Shown here one piece after another: positions 1 through 13,265 of a stretch of 64,000 nucleotides of DNA. The notes beneath the pieces are model-generated. The model did no database searches and was not told the DNA's origin. It worked only from the letters and a program-made list of their open reading frames with translations. Position numbers and translations under genes: made by a program. The stretch comes from Syngnathus acus (taxonomy: Eukaryota; Chordata; Actinopteri; Syngnathiformes; Syngnathidae): contig NC_051100.1 in NCBI RefSeq assembly GCF_901709675.1, positions 4,838,001 to 4,902,000 on the forward strand, read 5' to 3'. The first letter of the stretch is position 1, and the number at the start of each line of letters is the position of its first letter.

Positions 1-2836
1 GTTTGATTGAGATGTATTATTTGCACAGTACTTTTTTCCCGCTTTTACTTGAATAGCCTAAATTGGGCCTTGAGTAACATGTAAAATTCATTAATTGACT
101 AAGAGCAAATTTACATTTACCTTGGAGCAGCACTTAGTTCGATAAAAACTGAAATAATGAGTTCAATGTTCCTGAATAAATGCGCCTGCGTAACCATTGA
201 AGCAACAGTGGACATCAGCAATAAAAATGTGCCATGTCCCGCTAGCCGTTTTTTTTCCTCCTTCAACCCAATGTGTGTGTAAGTCACACACATGCAAAAT
301 TAATGCCCCCCCCCCGTCTCATTTAATTAGCTGCGTCATCAGACCATTGAGCCGGGCAACGGCGTCCCTCGCGGCTCGCCCTCCCGCTGACCCGATCTCG
401 TTTCTCGGGCCTGACGCCGGTGTCGCCGCCGCCATCCACCGCCTGACCGACGGGGCTAAAATGGGATTTTTCAAAGTGCGCTAGCACCTGGGGAAGACAC
501 GCTCGAGTCGTCGGCTTCATTAGCCGTCTTAACGAGACAGAGACAGAACACAATTCGGCATGGAATCACCAATCAAACGGCTAATTTCATTAAGGTTGCC
601 TCAGGAACGTCATAATCGTTCCCACGCCTGGAAAAATAATTGGATTGACTTTGCTGCAGTGAGGGCTTTTGTCGACAGCTTTTTAAGTGTCTCTTTTCTA
701 GAAAATCTCACGCTGTGTCAAAAAGTGATGCACTCCAACTACAGAAGATTGAAACCTGACTATATCTGTGCTTTTATATATATATATATTTATATTTTTT
801 ATAATAAAGAATTCATTCAAAGCAATTTGCAGATTTGGAAGGATACCTTATTAATATGAACATTTGTGAAAAGAAATATACAAAACTAATTGTTCTGTCT
901 TATTCTTAGCTGCGATTCAGACGGACATCAGACTTTCTTGTGACTCACCGAGCGTTAAAAGTTACAGAGAAACTTGCCACTTGCGTCACTTTCAGGTCGG
1001 TGGAGGTGTTGGGGAGGGGGTTGAGGTGGCCTGCGGAGAGTCAACAAAGAGTGGCAGGCTTTTTTGAGGGGTGATGAGACAAAGTGGAGCGCTGCGCGAC
1101 TGCAAATCGGACCGCTAGCTGTCGGGGACGACAACGCTCTGCCCGCTCACGGCAGGAGCACTCGGTGCTTTTCTTTCCAAGTTGCTTGCATGCCACATGC
1201 TCCCGTTATACGCACTCTGCCAGCTTTTATTGTTTTTTTGCTCTGCCCGTCAGAAAAATGATTGGAAAACATACCGAAAGTTTTGCTGAACAACATGACG
1301 CATGACTTGTGTGAATTCAGATTTGTGTTCTTAAATACCAGAGGCCGGCCTTGCTGCCAAAAATTGTTTGCTAGTTTTGAACAGATTCACCAGCGAGTCC
1401 CGAATCAACTCGAACGGGTTACTAATTGTACTTATATAACGCTTTATCTACTATTATTATTATATTTATCTAGTATTACATGTTTTAAATCTGTCTGTGT
1501 TGCCTCGTACCAATTAGCAAGCGCTAAGCTAACTGGAAACTGAAGTGTTTTTTTTAATATCGATTAATGCATCGCTTAACTTTGTTCAAAAAATATGAAA
1601 ACATAGTTGCCTACTAAATAACAATTGACATTTTGGAATATTACGGAAAAACAATCTCACGAGACTCATTTTTTTTTATAATCATTCATCCCTATCAGAC
1701 TAACAAAGCTTGGATTGGAGACGGCTCTTGCACAGGATTTGCGATCTTCCCCGAGCTTTGAGTCAATTTCGTCATGCTCACTGTGGACTTGCCTCTACAC
1801 TTCTTACCGGATGCTACATCGGCGTCGACAGAGCAGCACCTGAAAGCACGGCTTTGTTCGTGACGGGCCGCTCGCTCTCGGCTTCACCTCCCAGCACGAC
1901 TCCGCCGAAACTCCCGGCTGTCATTTGCAAGTATGATTTTTGGGAAGATATGTACAAACACAGAAACCCGAGTCTGAGCGGCCATTTAAGCTCCGTGTTT
2001 GAAATGTTACGGCGTTGCCGTGTTGTGCCTCGAATACAAGTCATTGTGTACTCTGACAAACATGTTTGTTTTCCCAACGTATTCCCTCCTCACATCTGAG
2101 AGTCTCAGTGCCGTGTTGTTGCGGCTCGTTCAGAGCGTGGCCGGAGGGGATTTTACTGGTGAGAGTCGGGGCACGTATGAGCGGCGCCGTAGCGGCTGAC
2201 CCAGACTGCTGTGGGTCAGGCTTTCAAATCTTTGGTTTCCAGCCAGAGTTTTCTTTTCAAGTTCTTTATTTTGGAGAAATTTTTTCATTCCAATTAGCAA
2301 AGTTTTGAACAATCTGACTGTTTAAAAAATACAATTTGTGCTCTCCTTTATGTCCATCTCCCTGCTTACTATTCCGGACACTGCCTCCAGTCGAACCTCA
2401 TTGTTGCTTCCATAATTAATTGATAAGTCCCCAGACATGCTGTCATCATGTATTGTTTTTTTTTCCCTTGTCTTTCTCATCCCTCTGCAGCCATTTGCCT
2501 TCTCCTCCTCTTCATCACATCTTCCATGCTCGCCTAATTAGAAATCCCCCCGCAGGTTTTGGTTACAAAGCAGAATATTTACTGTGAGCGGTTCAGTTGA
2601 GGGTTTCTGGGTCATGCGAGGGGAAAGCAAAACTGATAAGCCTCAAGTTGGACGGGTTATCTCCACCCATTCAGAACCGCCGCCGCATTACTCTGCTTTC
2701 TAATAAAATCAACCACTTTGGGCTGGAAGTCGAGCCTATCATTGAAGGGCTGTTTAGACATTTTAATGTGGCCCCTTAAAGATCACTCAATACGGTTGTG
2801 ATGTAAAATTATGATAGGTGCGCGACGGAGTAAGCG

Positions 2837-2849
2837 GTTACCTAGCAAC
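2837..2849. promoter_or_regulatory. RFX X-box-like motif
   Basis: GTTACCTAGCAAC fits the RFX inverted-repeat consensus with a one-base spacer. Distal upstream DNA with no gene nearby in the window. Confidence 0.3.
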
Positions 2850-3526
2850 AGCGCCTCGTACGCCGGCGTCGATTCATGAGTGCTGGCCAGAACAACAAAA
2901 TTGAGAGAATGGACGTGGGCGCTTCCAAACATGCACCGGGATCTCGCCTGAACAACCATCGAGACATTGATGGACCTCACCAGATTTCAGATTCAGCAAG
3001 CAATAAACAATTAGCAAGACTAGTGAAAACTAGACTACCTTGACAAAGATTTAATCAAGATTTGGTCATGGAATAGGGAAGATCTGGTCAGGCTTAAGCC
3101 ATAATTGCTATTTCATGTTGAAAAGGTAGATTTTTTCTAATCCTCATTACTTCCATGTACAAAACAGTTCATCTGACAATTGACAGGTAATCGAGGTTCG
3201 AGCACGTTAGATGGACATAAATGGACGGAAATAGTTGTTCTACTTGGCACGGATGGTGGATTTCTCATAATTGCCGGCTGATCCAATTAAAAAATTCCCA
3301 CGCATGGGCTTAATTGCTGCGCTGGAGTCACAGGAGCGCAACCTTAGAGCAAATGGAACTTTGAAAGCATTCCGTCGATATCACTGACAATCGAACGAGG
3401 TGCTGCCCCGCAGTCCTTGTTGTCTTTTTGGGAGTGATTCTTATTCTTGTTTGTTTTGAGATCCAGTCAAAGAGTAGTTAAGACACCATCAGTGACCAAA
3501 AACTCTTCAAGTAGTCTCCTTGGTGC

Positions 3527-3761
3527 TGCTCAAAATTCATTGGGCATGTCCATCAAGAGAGGACAGGAAGTCGAACAGGAAGTCGGCCATTTTGATTTGA
3601 AGCCGCCATTTTCAGTGACTACAAAGTATTTTAGGAGTCTAATCAAAACTAAGTACGTTGAGGAAATTTTTCCCCTGACTTTAGTTTTTCACCGACCAAC
3701 ACAAAATTCAACACCGCCATGCTTGAAATTGAACAGGGAGTCAGCCATTTTGTGCAATTGA
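3527..3761 (+). repeat. Diverged internal duplication with 'GGAAGTCGGCCATTTTG' words
   Basis: Two related segments lie about 170 bases apart. The first (3527-3618) has caaaattcattgggcatgtc, gacaggaagtcgaacaggaa and gtcggccattttga. The second (3699-3761) has caaaattcaacaccgccatg and gaacagggagtcagccattt. The repetition suggests an old interspersed repeat with internal tandem structure. No class could be assigned. The open frames here (104 and 80 codons) are explained by the repeat. Confidence 0.5.
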
Positions 3762-5136
3762 GAAAAAAACAACAGGTTGCTACTGTTTTCTGCGACATTA
3801 TCAAGCATATTCTACCAGCAGAAATTGTGCTTGTCAATTCAATCTGAAGCTTTTCCAGGCTAAAGGAAAGGTCAAGTGTGAGGTTGGACACGCTCCACCT
3901 CGCTTGCTGCCCGAGTCATTTGTGAGGCAATTAACAGCAAAGCAGCAGCCGCCATTTGCATCTACGCTTCCGACACCCCTGATGAGTTGTTTGCGATGCA
4001 GCCGCGCTCTCATTTCCGCATTCGTAATCACCTCCAACACAAAATACTTCTGGCGTGAAGTCCGAGGATGTCTCATGTCAGATTTATGTGTTGTCTGTCT
4101 TGGAGAGATCGAGAGAGAAAGCGCCCGTGTTTTTTATTCCGCGGCGCACTCGACTTGTGAATTATGCAACACTCCAGGTGGGAATACAGCCTTGGGCGGC
4201 TTTTTTTCGTCTTCTTCTTCTTCTTTACCTCGTTTTTTTTTTTTAACTCCCTCCCATGGAATTTGCATTGCAGCATCTCGTTTGCTGCTTTCATGGGGAT
4301 TGCAAGGAATACTAAATAAGCACTAACATGACGGCGTTTTGTTAGCGGCGACAAATGACAACGGTTAAATGTCGCCTCATAATGTTGTGGGAGGCCATGT
4401 TTATGTTTTATTGATTTAGTTTTCTGTTCTGCGTTAATTGCCCCATTCACTCGGTATGAATTGTAACACAAGTAATATTGTTGATTTTTATTTATCTGAG
4501 CGACACCTTATCTCATTTGCATATCATCGTTTACTATAGTCAAATTGAAAAAAAAATGGTGTCAGTGTTTTTGAGTGTGGCTAAGATTTTGGTCCAGGTT
4601 TATATTAGAATAGAACAAGAGTTTTGTGGAGAGAGGTTTCATATTCACATTTTGCGAGGTTTTTTATTTCCTTTATTCCGCCTTGCCTGTACCTTCAGAT
4701 CCTTTTTTCGCTTGAGGACATTTTTCCACTCCAACATTCCTCCTCATTGTATCCAAGCTGCTTCTGTCTTCTGAAAAAATTGTACTGGCATTTCTGCTCT
4801 TGCCTATCAGTATCTATTTTTACTTTTTTGGGTGTGCGCGTGTGCAATAAGTCAAGTTTATGGCGACTCCCTTACGAATGATTACTCTCCTTTGTTTCTG
4901 CTGGTCCATTGCCAGGATTGACTCACATTTATAAGGTTCATGGTTTGTTTGGAAGGAAAATAAATTCCTTTTTTGTAAGTATTGGAAGAACAAAGCGGGT
5001 GTGTGTTAGCACGACCATGCTTTGATGCAGCACCATCACAGTAAGAAAAGAACAATCAAAAGAAAATAACTAAAATATTTATCATAGCACAGGCCTTTTG
5101 GGAAAAAAGTCCATATGTAATATTTGATGTATTATA

Positions 5137-5523
5137 TTTAGTGTGGGCGGCTCAGTGGCGCGCTGGGTAGCACGTCCGCCTCACAGTTAGGAGGGTGCGG
5201 GTTCGATTCCACCTCCGGCCCTCCCTGTGTGGAGTTTGCATGTTCTCCCCGGGCCCGCGTGGGATTTCTCCGGGCACTCCGTTTTCCTCCCACATCCCAA
5301 AAACATGCTTGGTAGGCCGATTGAAGACTCCAAATTGTCCCTAGGTGTGAGTGCGAGTGCAGATGGTTGTTTGTCTCTGTGTGCCCTGCGATTGGCTGGC
5401 AACCGGTTCAGGGTGTCCCCCGCCTACTGCCCGATGACAGCTGAGATAGGCTCCAGCACGCCCGTGACCCCCGTGGGGACTAAGCGGTTCAGAAAATGGA
5501 TGGATGGATGGATGTTTAGTGTG
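5137..5523 (+). mobile_element. tRNA-derived SINE, apparently full length with 9-bp target duplication
   Basis: The body (about 5146-5514) begins with a tRNA-like RNA polymerase III promoter: A-box-like TGGCGCGCTGG at 5156-5166 and a perfect B box GGTTCGATTCC at 5200-5210. It continues with the well-known fish repeat segment including gagtttgcatgttctcc, aaattgtccctaggtgtg and ctggcaaccggttcagggtg, and ends in aaaatggatggatggatgg. The 9-base word TTTAGTGTG occurs immediately on both sides (5137-5145 and 5515-5523) as a target-site duplication, showing retrotransposition. Open frames within it on both strands are not genes. Exact family name in repeat databases is not assigned. Confidence 0.9.
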
Positions 5524-8500
5524 TACATTCATGCAGTTTAATTTTTAGTAGAAAACCCGCTGTTGGAAAAATGACTATTACTTTAAATATTTATTCATTA
5601 AAATGTAAATGAAATTGTTAAAAATATGGAAATTTAACAAAATATTTAAGAATAACTAAAATATTGAAGACAAAATATTTCACTTTTAAAAATGCTCAAA
5701 ATTGTTATCCAAATATTTAAGTTATATTTTATTTAAAGGAGCAATCCATATAATTCCATCAGCTGCACATACATACATCATGTTGTTGAAAATGGTCAAA
5801 ACAAATCCACAGCTCTTAAGACATTAAAACAATCAACACATGAAGCATCTGAAATATCAAGAAGAAAATCATTCAAGTGACCAGCTGCAACCTTGAGCAC
5901 TTCCACCCAATCCTGAAGAGGTTTCTGCTGAGCCTCTCGACCTAATCACCAGACCGAGACCTCCCGCAGAGCTCCGGTCGCTGCTGAGAGGAATACTAAT
6001 CCAAAAATTTGTATATACAAAGTAAAAAAGAAAAACGAAAAACTCATCTCATTTCCTTCTCCCAAGAAATGCCAAGAAACAATGAATTCATCCCCGCTCG
6101 CAGCCTTGGACCGTCCCAGTAGTCCGCCTCTCATCCCACGAGCTGCTTTTCCTGTCTTCATTTGCATATCAATATGTTGTTACACAGCTTGCAATTTAGT
6201 ATGGATGAAAGAAAGATCATAATCCAGCCAAATCCAGCACAAACAGAAACCTCCACGGCAGAACGTAACAGACTCTCTTGATGTAACCGAGGTTTTGCCG
6301 ACTTCAGACGGCGACCTCAATCCGAGCGGAGTGCACCAGGAGCAAGGTTGAGAGTCGACGGCAACCGGTCGGCGGTCCGAGGGGCAAGTAGAAGTGCTGC
6401 GAGCTTTCCGGGGTGAAGGATCTTCCTACTTCTGCCACACTCCTCCTCTTCCCCCGCCTTACTTACGGCAACCTCTGACCTCCCGAGCACAGCATGGCAG
6501 GACTGAGTCAGCAAAAGCCGGCGCACGGAAGTGAGGAGAGATTACACAGTCACCTGGAAAATCGATGCATTCACAGCCACAACCCACAATCGTAATCGTC
6601 AAATAGACGTACAATCACAATTCCTTCTGGGTCTACTGAAGCAAAACTTTAATTAATTACACCACCGACTCCACCGAGGCAAGGATCCGCGACAGTAATT
6701 GACAAGTGCGATTGGGCAGCTGGCTGATGAAGTGGTGCATCCAAGAGTGAAAATACGATCAATACGTTTACTGTCCCACCTCCCCTCACAATTTGTGATC
6801 AAGTATTGCGTAATCTCAACTAAAAGTTTCATTCTGAATTGTTGAAAAGTAAACCTGAATGCAAATACAATTCAAACCACAAAGGGGATCTGCTTTCATT
6901 CTATCTGTCGTTCTTTTTGAAACCGGCAACTGTAACCAGGCAAAGCGAGCGGGGGTGGGAGTGGTCCGAGATGAATTTCCGTTCCTGCGGGACCCTTGCT
7001 GAATGCGAGCGATGTACGCAGAAGAAGCGTTATCAGACACCGCACTCGTGTTTGTGATGCCTAAATTGAGAGTCCTGGGGTCAGAGGTCCAGAGGGGGTC
7101 ACCGCCCATTCGCAGTCGATTTCCTCTGCCCACCCGCTGGGTCGGTCCAGCGTCCCGCCTCCCACCTTCCTTGCCGCCTACAAAGCTAAGCTTAGCACAA
7201 CTTCTCCTGTTTGACAATGGCCATCAAGTCAAACAAGAGTATCAGCTCATTAATGCGCAGAGCTCAGATCAAGCCTTTGCATATGCTAATTATGCTAATA
7301 AAGCAATGTGGTCTAGCATTAATGGCTGAATGTGCCTTTGGTCTGATTACCCAGGTGTATGTACAAGAAATACTCCATAGAATGCCTAACAGAAATTATT
7401 ATGGATATTAATTTGCATCAGTTCCTCCTGAAAACTGGGGAATCCCTGATTTTTAAGTTTATATACTCATCAAAAATATAAATGGCAGGTTTGTTTTTTG
7501 CTCTAATTTATTATGAGTTTCACATAATTAACACATCCCAATGAAAGGCCACTGATGTAAAATTAAGAACAACTTGATCCAAACTCTCATTTGCGAAAAT
7601 GTAGATCATTGCGATAATTGAACTGAAGGTGAGGAGTGGAATTACATAATGGAAATGCTTGTCACGTCGTTTAAAAAATCCCACAGCTTTTGTAAGTGCA
7701 CAGAGAGACATTTAAAGTTGTGTGACATTGTTTGAACAAAATCAAAACAACTATTCTTAGCCCTTTTCCAAGCTGGCAGCATCCACTTTGAACATCTTTC
7801 TCAGACACTGTTTGTTTGTCATTTCTTTCCAACATGCGGTCTATTTGCTCACTATGTTTTTCAACTCAATAATACCCGGTTGAGAAAGGCACTAGTATAC
7901 AGTAAAGCTCTCATTTTCTTTTTGTTGTTGTTCAGTAGACAACATTGAGATTACACGGTTGTCTGCACATATTAAAAAAAAAAGTAACTTATCCTGAGAA
8001 CAAAATGTGTGAAATGGAAGTACTTAAGTTAATTGGACACTTTTGTTGGAACTGCAGGTAAAAGTGATATTTTTAAAACGGTTGTTAAGCCACACACATG
8101 ATGCAGAAAAACATTTGAGAAATGAGGAGATTGTCCTCACTCGTCACTGTCCGTCTTACTTGAAATGATGAACGTGTTGAGGCCCATGTATGACCCGCCA
8201 TCCTTCTTTTGGCAACTACAATGGTTTGCCTCAGAGAACAAACAGCGACGCTACATCTGATGCCAATTGTGTGTCAACGGCTCTTTAATTTATATCCGAC
8301 TGGTTGGAGATTCTTAATGCAGGGTTTCGTTGTCACGATAGTCGGATATGACCGCCAGTAGACATGTCAATGACTGATAACGGAATTTGTTCCCATTCCC
8401 ATTGGCAGGGGCAAACTATTGGAGAGGTTGTTATGAATAAATGACTTTCTGGATCTTCTGTGACTGATGTGGTTGAGTCCATCTGTTGTGCTGCTTGACA

Positions 8501-10622
8501 AGAAGGAGCCCTGGGTAAAGAGCTAAAACTGTTATGCTAGCTTTTGGCACTAGCCGCCTTGCCCGCTCGGCTACCATATGCTTCTCACTTGTGATCAGAT
8601 TGTAGTGTTTATACAACCCTCCTCATTTAGCCTTTTTTTTTCTTCAGTATTAACACAGACCTGCTTTGGCTTTTGCTTGAAACTGCCTGAACCAAACTAG
8701 CGTCAAATTTAGCGACTAATTTGGCGCGCGCATTGTGTCCGCCATTAAGGCCTATTTAGATAAACCACCAGTTGTGTTTTATTCTCGTTTTACACGCAAA
8801 GTGCCACTTTAGATGATGACACCTGTCAAAGTAGCTCATAAAAGCGACATAAACGGCACGTACGTAAATATCGTGTGATTCTAGCGTGAATAGTTTGAAA
8901 ATGTTCAAACAGTCCCCAAGTGTGAAAAATAACATGATTTGTAAAGATTCTGGATAAGCTGTATATTTCTCTATTCATGGTGCTATTGGCTATATGTCTG
9001 GGAAAAAATTAACATTTGATTTAGACAAATATATTTAAATAGATTCCAACCCTTGCTGGCACAGACTGGTCTCAAGCAGCTGCAGGTTGCAAACTATCAG
9101 CAATTCATTGGAAAATCTCCACCTTTTTGCTTTTTTGAAACCACAAAATGTCACGACACTGTCTAATTAGGTAGTCGTAATTTGTGTCAAGGAAGAATGT
9201 TGCCACCCTGCTGAGATGACAGAGGAGCTAAATTTAGCCTTGGTTCTAACTTATTAGTGGAAGTCACGGAGAGTCTTTTGGCATTGTGACAATACATTTC
9301 AAATTGATTAACATTTCTATGGGAGCGTCAATTTCTCTTCTCACATTTTCAGACAAAAGAGTTTCTACAGGATTGCTAATCAGGCACTCCAGAGACGCAG
9401 TTATGTCTAAACAAGCCATTTAAAACTCAGCTTTTCCCTTTAAGCTAAAGCTGTGTACAAACTTACCCGGACTAACCACTGCTTGCGCTCATAACATCAC
9501 CCAAAACATATCATTTACTAATAAAGAGTTCTCTTTCCGCATTGTGTAAACACTATATTCCCACAATGTGTGGAACTGTGAGCTTCAACCATGCATTGCG
9601 CACACCCACATGTGCACACACGCACTACTTGAGAATGCAATTCCACACAAGGGCACTCCCCATATAAGTCAAGGTAAATCTCATTTATTGTGCCCGTACA
9701 TCTGCACTCGCTTTTGCACTTTCCGGCCCGTTTGGGAAATCTAAATGACATATACATATAATCAAATCCTCTCTGCACTTACACGCTTTAGCAGGCGGGG
9801 CCGTTATGCGCCAGATATGCAGATAAAATTGATTATATGTGCGCTATGTTGCTAGAAGCTAATCATCTGCTGTCCCGGCGTTGACACTAGTACACTTGGC
9901 TAACATGTACCAAGGTAAAATGATTGAAAATGCAAAAGTCTTTGTATGTTGCCACCATACACCTCACGTAAATATTTTCCCAATGTTATACATTAGGAAC
10001 TTTAATATGTGTATACATGAGAGGGACATCGGGGTGAATATTGTGAATATTCCAGGACACATAGTGCAATAAAGCAGGAGAAATAGACTTCATGCAGAAT
10101 TTCACCTTGTCATATTTTTAATCCTGATACATTGGAGTAATGATCATACTGGCCCCCTGGAGCACAATGAATTATTATGTGCCATTGACATTGTTAAATT
10201 TAAATGCTGTACAAAATAAAATGGTGAACAGCCGAATTAATGAAAAAAAAAAATCTGGTTAGTTCTCATGAATATAAAATAAAGTCCATGTCGCAGTGTT
10301 CTATTTTCCCCAAACATGGAAATACATGTATTTATTCCTGACAACGGTTTTTATTTATTTATCTTTATTTCAAGGTATGTTGCGTTGACTGCTCACTATA
10401 TTATTATTATTTTGTCCAATCAGATTTGATCTCGTGTGTTGCCATGTCAGTCTATTCTCGCGACAGCGATTTCTGTCCACTGATTGGTTGATTAGCGCTA
10501 ATTTGTAGGTTGATGTGTCAGCCAATCATATTGCAGCGGGGGCGTGTTCGAACTCAGAAGGACTCACATTAGTTAGTGTACACGCAGGTGCTCGAAGAGC
10601 ACGTTTTTTTTCTTAGTGGACC

Positions 10623-10646
10623 TTTAGTTTAGTTTAGTTTAGTTTA
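10623..10646. repeat. (TTTAG)n short tandem repeat
   Basis: Nearly five TTTAG units ending in tttattcacgcaatatcc. The adjoining sequence (10647-10690) may be a degraded LINE tail, but this could not be confirmed. Confidence 0.8.
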
Positions 10647-10797
10647 TTCACGCAATATCCAAGACGTACATGATACAACAAACAGTAGAATTTCGAAGAA
10701 AATTTTAAATCTTGAGACTAGTTCGACCAGCACTCCTGTTGGCTGTCTTGTTTCAACCCGGAAAATGATTTTCAAAACTCGCTCGGAGCAGTAACAA

Positions 10798-10810
10798 CTA
10801 GCTAGCTAGC
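10798..10810. repeat. (CTAG)n short repeat
   Basis: CTAGCTAGCTAGC, one of several short CTAG tracts in this window; others are at 30854-30878, 37600-37610 and 47261-47273. Confidence 0.8.
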
Positions 10811-13240
10811 TCTGTCGAGCCAAAACAACGAGTTAGCTATTTTTGAGGAGCAAAGGAGGATGGACTTAGCCAAAAAATATTGGGCATTTCTGGTGAGTAT
10901 ATGATTTAAATGTTTTTGTCATGATAATTTATAAATATTGATTGTGAATTGCTCTATTTTAGGGCAGAGTTCTTTTGGAGTTGATGTAATGAAGGTAAAG
11001 GTTAAAAAGTGTTTTTTGCTTTGGTAATCCTTCAATACAAAATGCCCCAGTTTCTGCAACGCCACAATGTATGATTGTGTTTTTGTTTATTGTCTTGTGA
11101 CGTTATAGTGGTGCTCGTGTTCACAGAGGGGATTCAACCACTGGAAGCCCAGGTCCAAAATGCACCAACTGCTTCAGTATCGTCCATTATGTATGTTCAT
11201 GCATTCTTTGATTTTTTTCTCTTCTTGTTTTCTTGTGCTTATTGAAAATCCATTGCACTCCAAGTGAGCTCTCTGATGCTTATTTTTCGTTGCTTCAAAG
11301 ATATGACAAGAATCTTGCTTGAGGCTTGATAAGATGATTTCAATGCATTTATTGTTAATTCCAAATTCCTATGCTGTCTCATTTTTGAATTGCAAATCTT
11401 AATCATGGCTGTAGTCTCCTGGATTGTTAAGCAAATTGGTCCTGTGCTGGCTGGAAGGAGAATGAAAACTGAGAAATTGGCTTGGATTCCCATTGGTGTA
11501 AATTATGCCAAGCATCATTTAGTCATAATATATCCAGCAAGCTCCAGCGGATTTGCTGTTTGGCATGTGCGGATGTGTTTTTTGGAACCCATTTGTTATT
11601 AGCTGAAAAACTCACCTATTTACATTTTTGGTGCTGAAGTGAGTTGAGGAGCTTCATTTGAACAAAACTAGTGCTTTGCTGCCATATTATGTAATCTATA
11701 GGCAATTTACCGATTGCATAAACTATCAAATAATCATCTATAATAGGATGAATGCCAGCTCTGTTGTTGCTTGACCTTAAATCACTTTATTTAAATGCAA
11801 CCTGTATTGTTGCACCAACCGGGACACACAATTACGTTCTGCTAGTATTGGCTGGCTAAGTTAGTATGAACTGCTGGGTGAACTTGAGGGGAAAAAAAAC
11901 CCAAGTGCTTCTTTAAAGAGGAAATGAATGATGTAAAGAGAGATCTGGATTGAGTAGATCTGCCAACAGCGATATCTGGATGAGATTGTTGTCTGTTCTC
12001 ACCATTTCATCAACCTCTCAACGCCAACTGACCCACTTTTGTAGTCGAACCGCCGTCGCTTTGTGTCTCTTTTGTCATGGTTTTGATAGTCAGATGCGCA
12101 GGGGAATGTGTCAGATGAGATGTGAAGCACGCGTGCAAAGCGAGACTGGGGAAAAAAAAAGTTTCTAGCCATTAAACAAGCCCCAGGGGTTTATTGTTGC
12201 ATCAGAGTACGACAGACGGACAAACGCTATCGTCAGATCGCCGGGCAAAAAGGCCAAATTGTGACATGAACGGAACACCAGTTCTCGGTTTTGTCAGATC
12301 TGACGATACGTTTGACGCCCGACTTAATGACCCGATCAGCCGCGAAAGATCGAGATCAATAACGGTCATGTTTAAGCCGCCTTACCGGTCGACATCATTA
12401 GACGGGCCAAAGCTGACTGGCTTTTGCTTTGTTTTTTATACAAATCAGAGATTTGGAAGAAACACGCCGTCTACTCGAGCTGCATTATGGAAATTGCCGG
12501 ATCAGCCTGTCAGGCGCTATGCGTTCCCCTCGCTGCGACCTTATTACCCGTGTTTGTTCAACTGCAGCCTCAATCAGGGAAATAGAATGCAAATGGCAAA
12601 ATAGATTTTGGAAGTCAAGCATCTTTTACTCTAAGACCAATCTTGACTTTGGATCAGCACTAATGTTTTCATATCCCGAAATATTTGACGCTCAGGTGAT
12701 GCGTTGGCGCTAAGCAGCGTTCAATTGAATCAAATTTCCATCTTTAGTTAGTCTGTCCGTCTATGGCGTTTGCAAAATCAGCCGTTGTTTGAAGTTTTAT
12801 ATTGATCAAAACATCTATGCTAATTTCCACCAGCCCGTATGGTGACTGTAAACCGAATGCTAGCTCTCAATTAGCAGCGTTAAAGCTAGCCAAAATTTTA
12901 TGGCTTGCTTGAAAATGTTCAAACATACCCGCGCAATTTAAAATTGGTTTTGGATTCTGTCCGTTTTTTGGTGAACTTCATAACAGAGTATATAAATGAA
13001 CAGCTTGAGGCCTCTTATTTGGAGAACTATTCAAGCAGGAGCGTTTAAGTCGATTAAAACGAATGAAAGCCAACGCGTGGATCCTTTGATAAGTATATTT
13101 TGAGTACTGGTTATTAAGTTTAAATCTGCCTGTGAGAGGTATAAAACTACAGAAAAGTGAAAGGTCTAGTTTACAGATTTGAACCTTTCATAAGGATGTC
13201 TGGAAGGCACAGTAACTGGAGTTCACCGGCATTGATCAAC

Positions 13241-13265
13241 ATCGATACCAGGGGCTGGTATCGAT
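13241..13265. repeat. Perfect 11-bp palindrome with 3-base loop
   Basis: ATCGATACCAG (13241-13251), loop GGG, CTGGTATCGAT (13255-13265). A stable short cruciform or hairpin; function unknown. It may belong to an unrecognised repeat. Confidence 0.85.

Noticed and set aside
5187-5541. Open frames on both strands at the SINE
   Set aside because: Fully explained by the noncoding SINE sequence.
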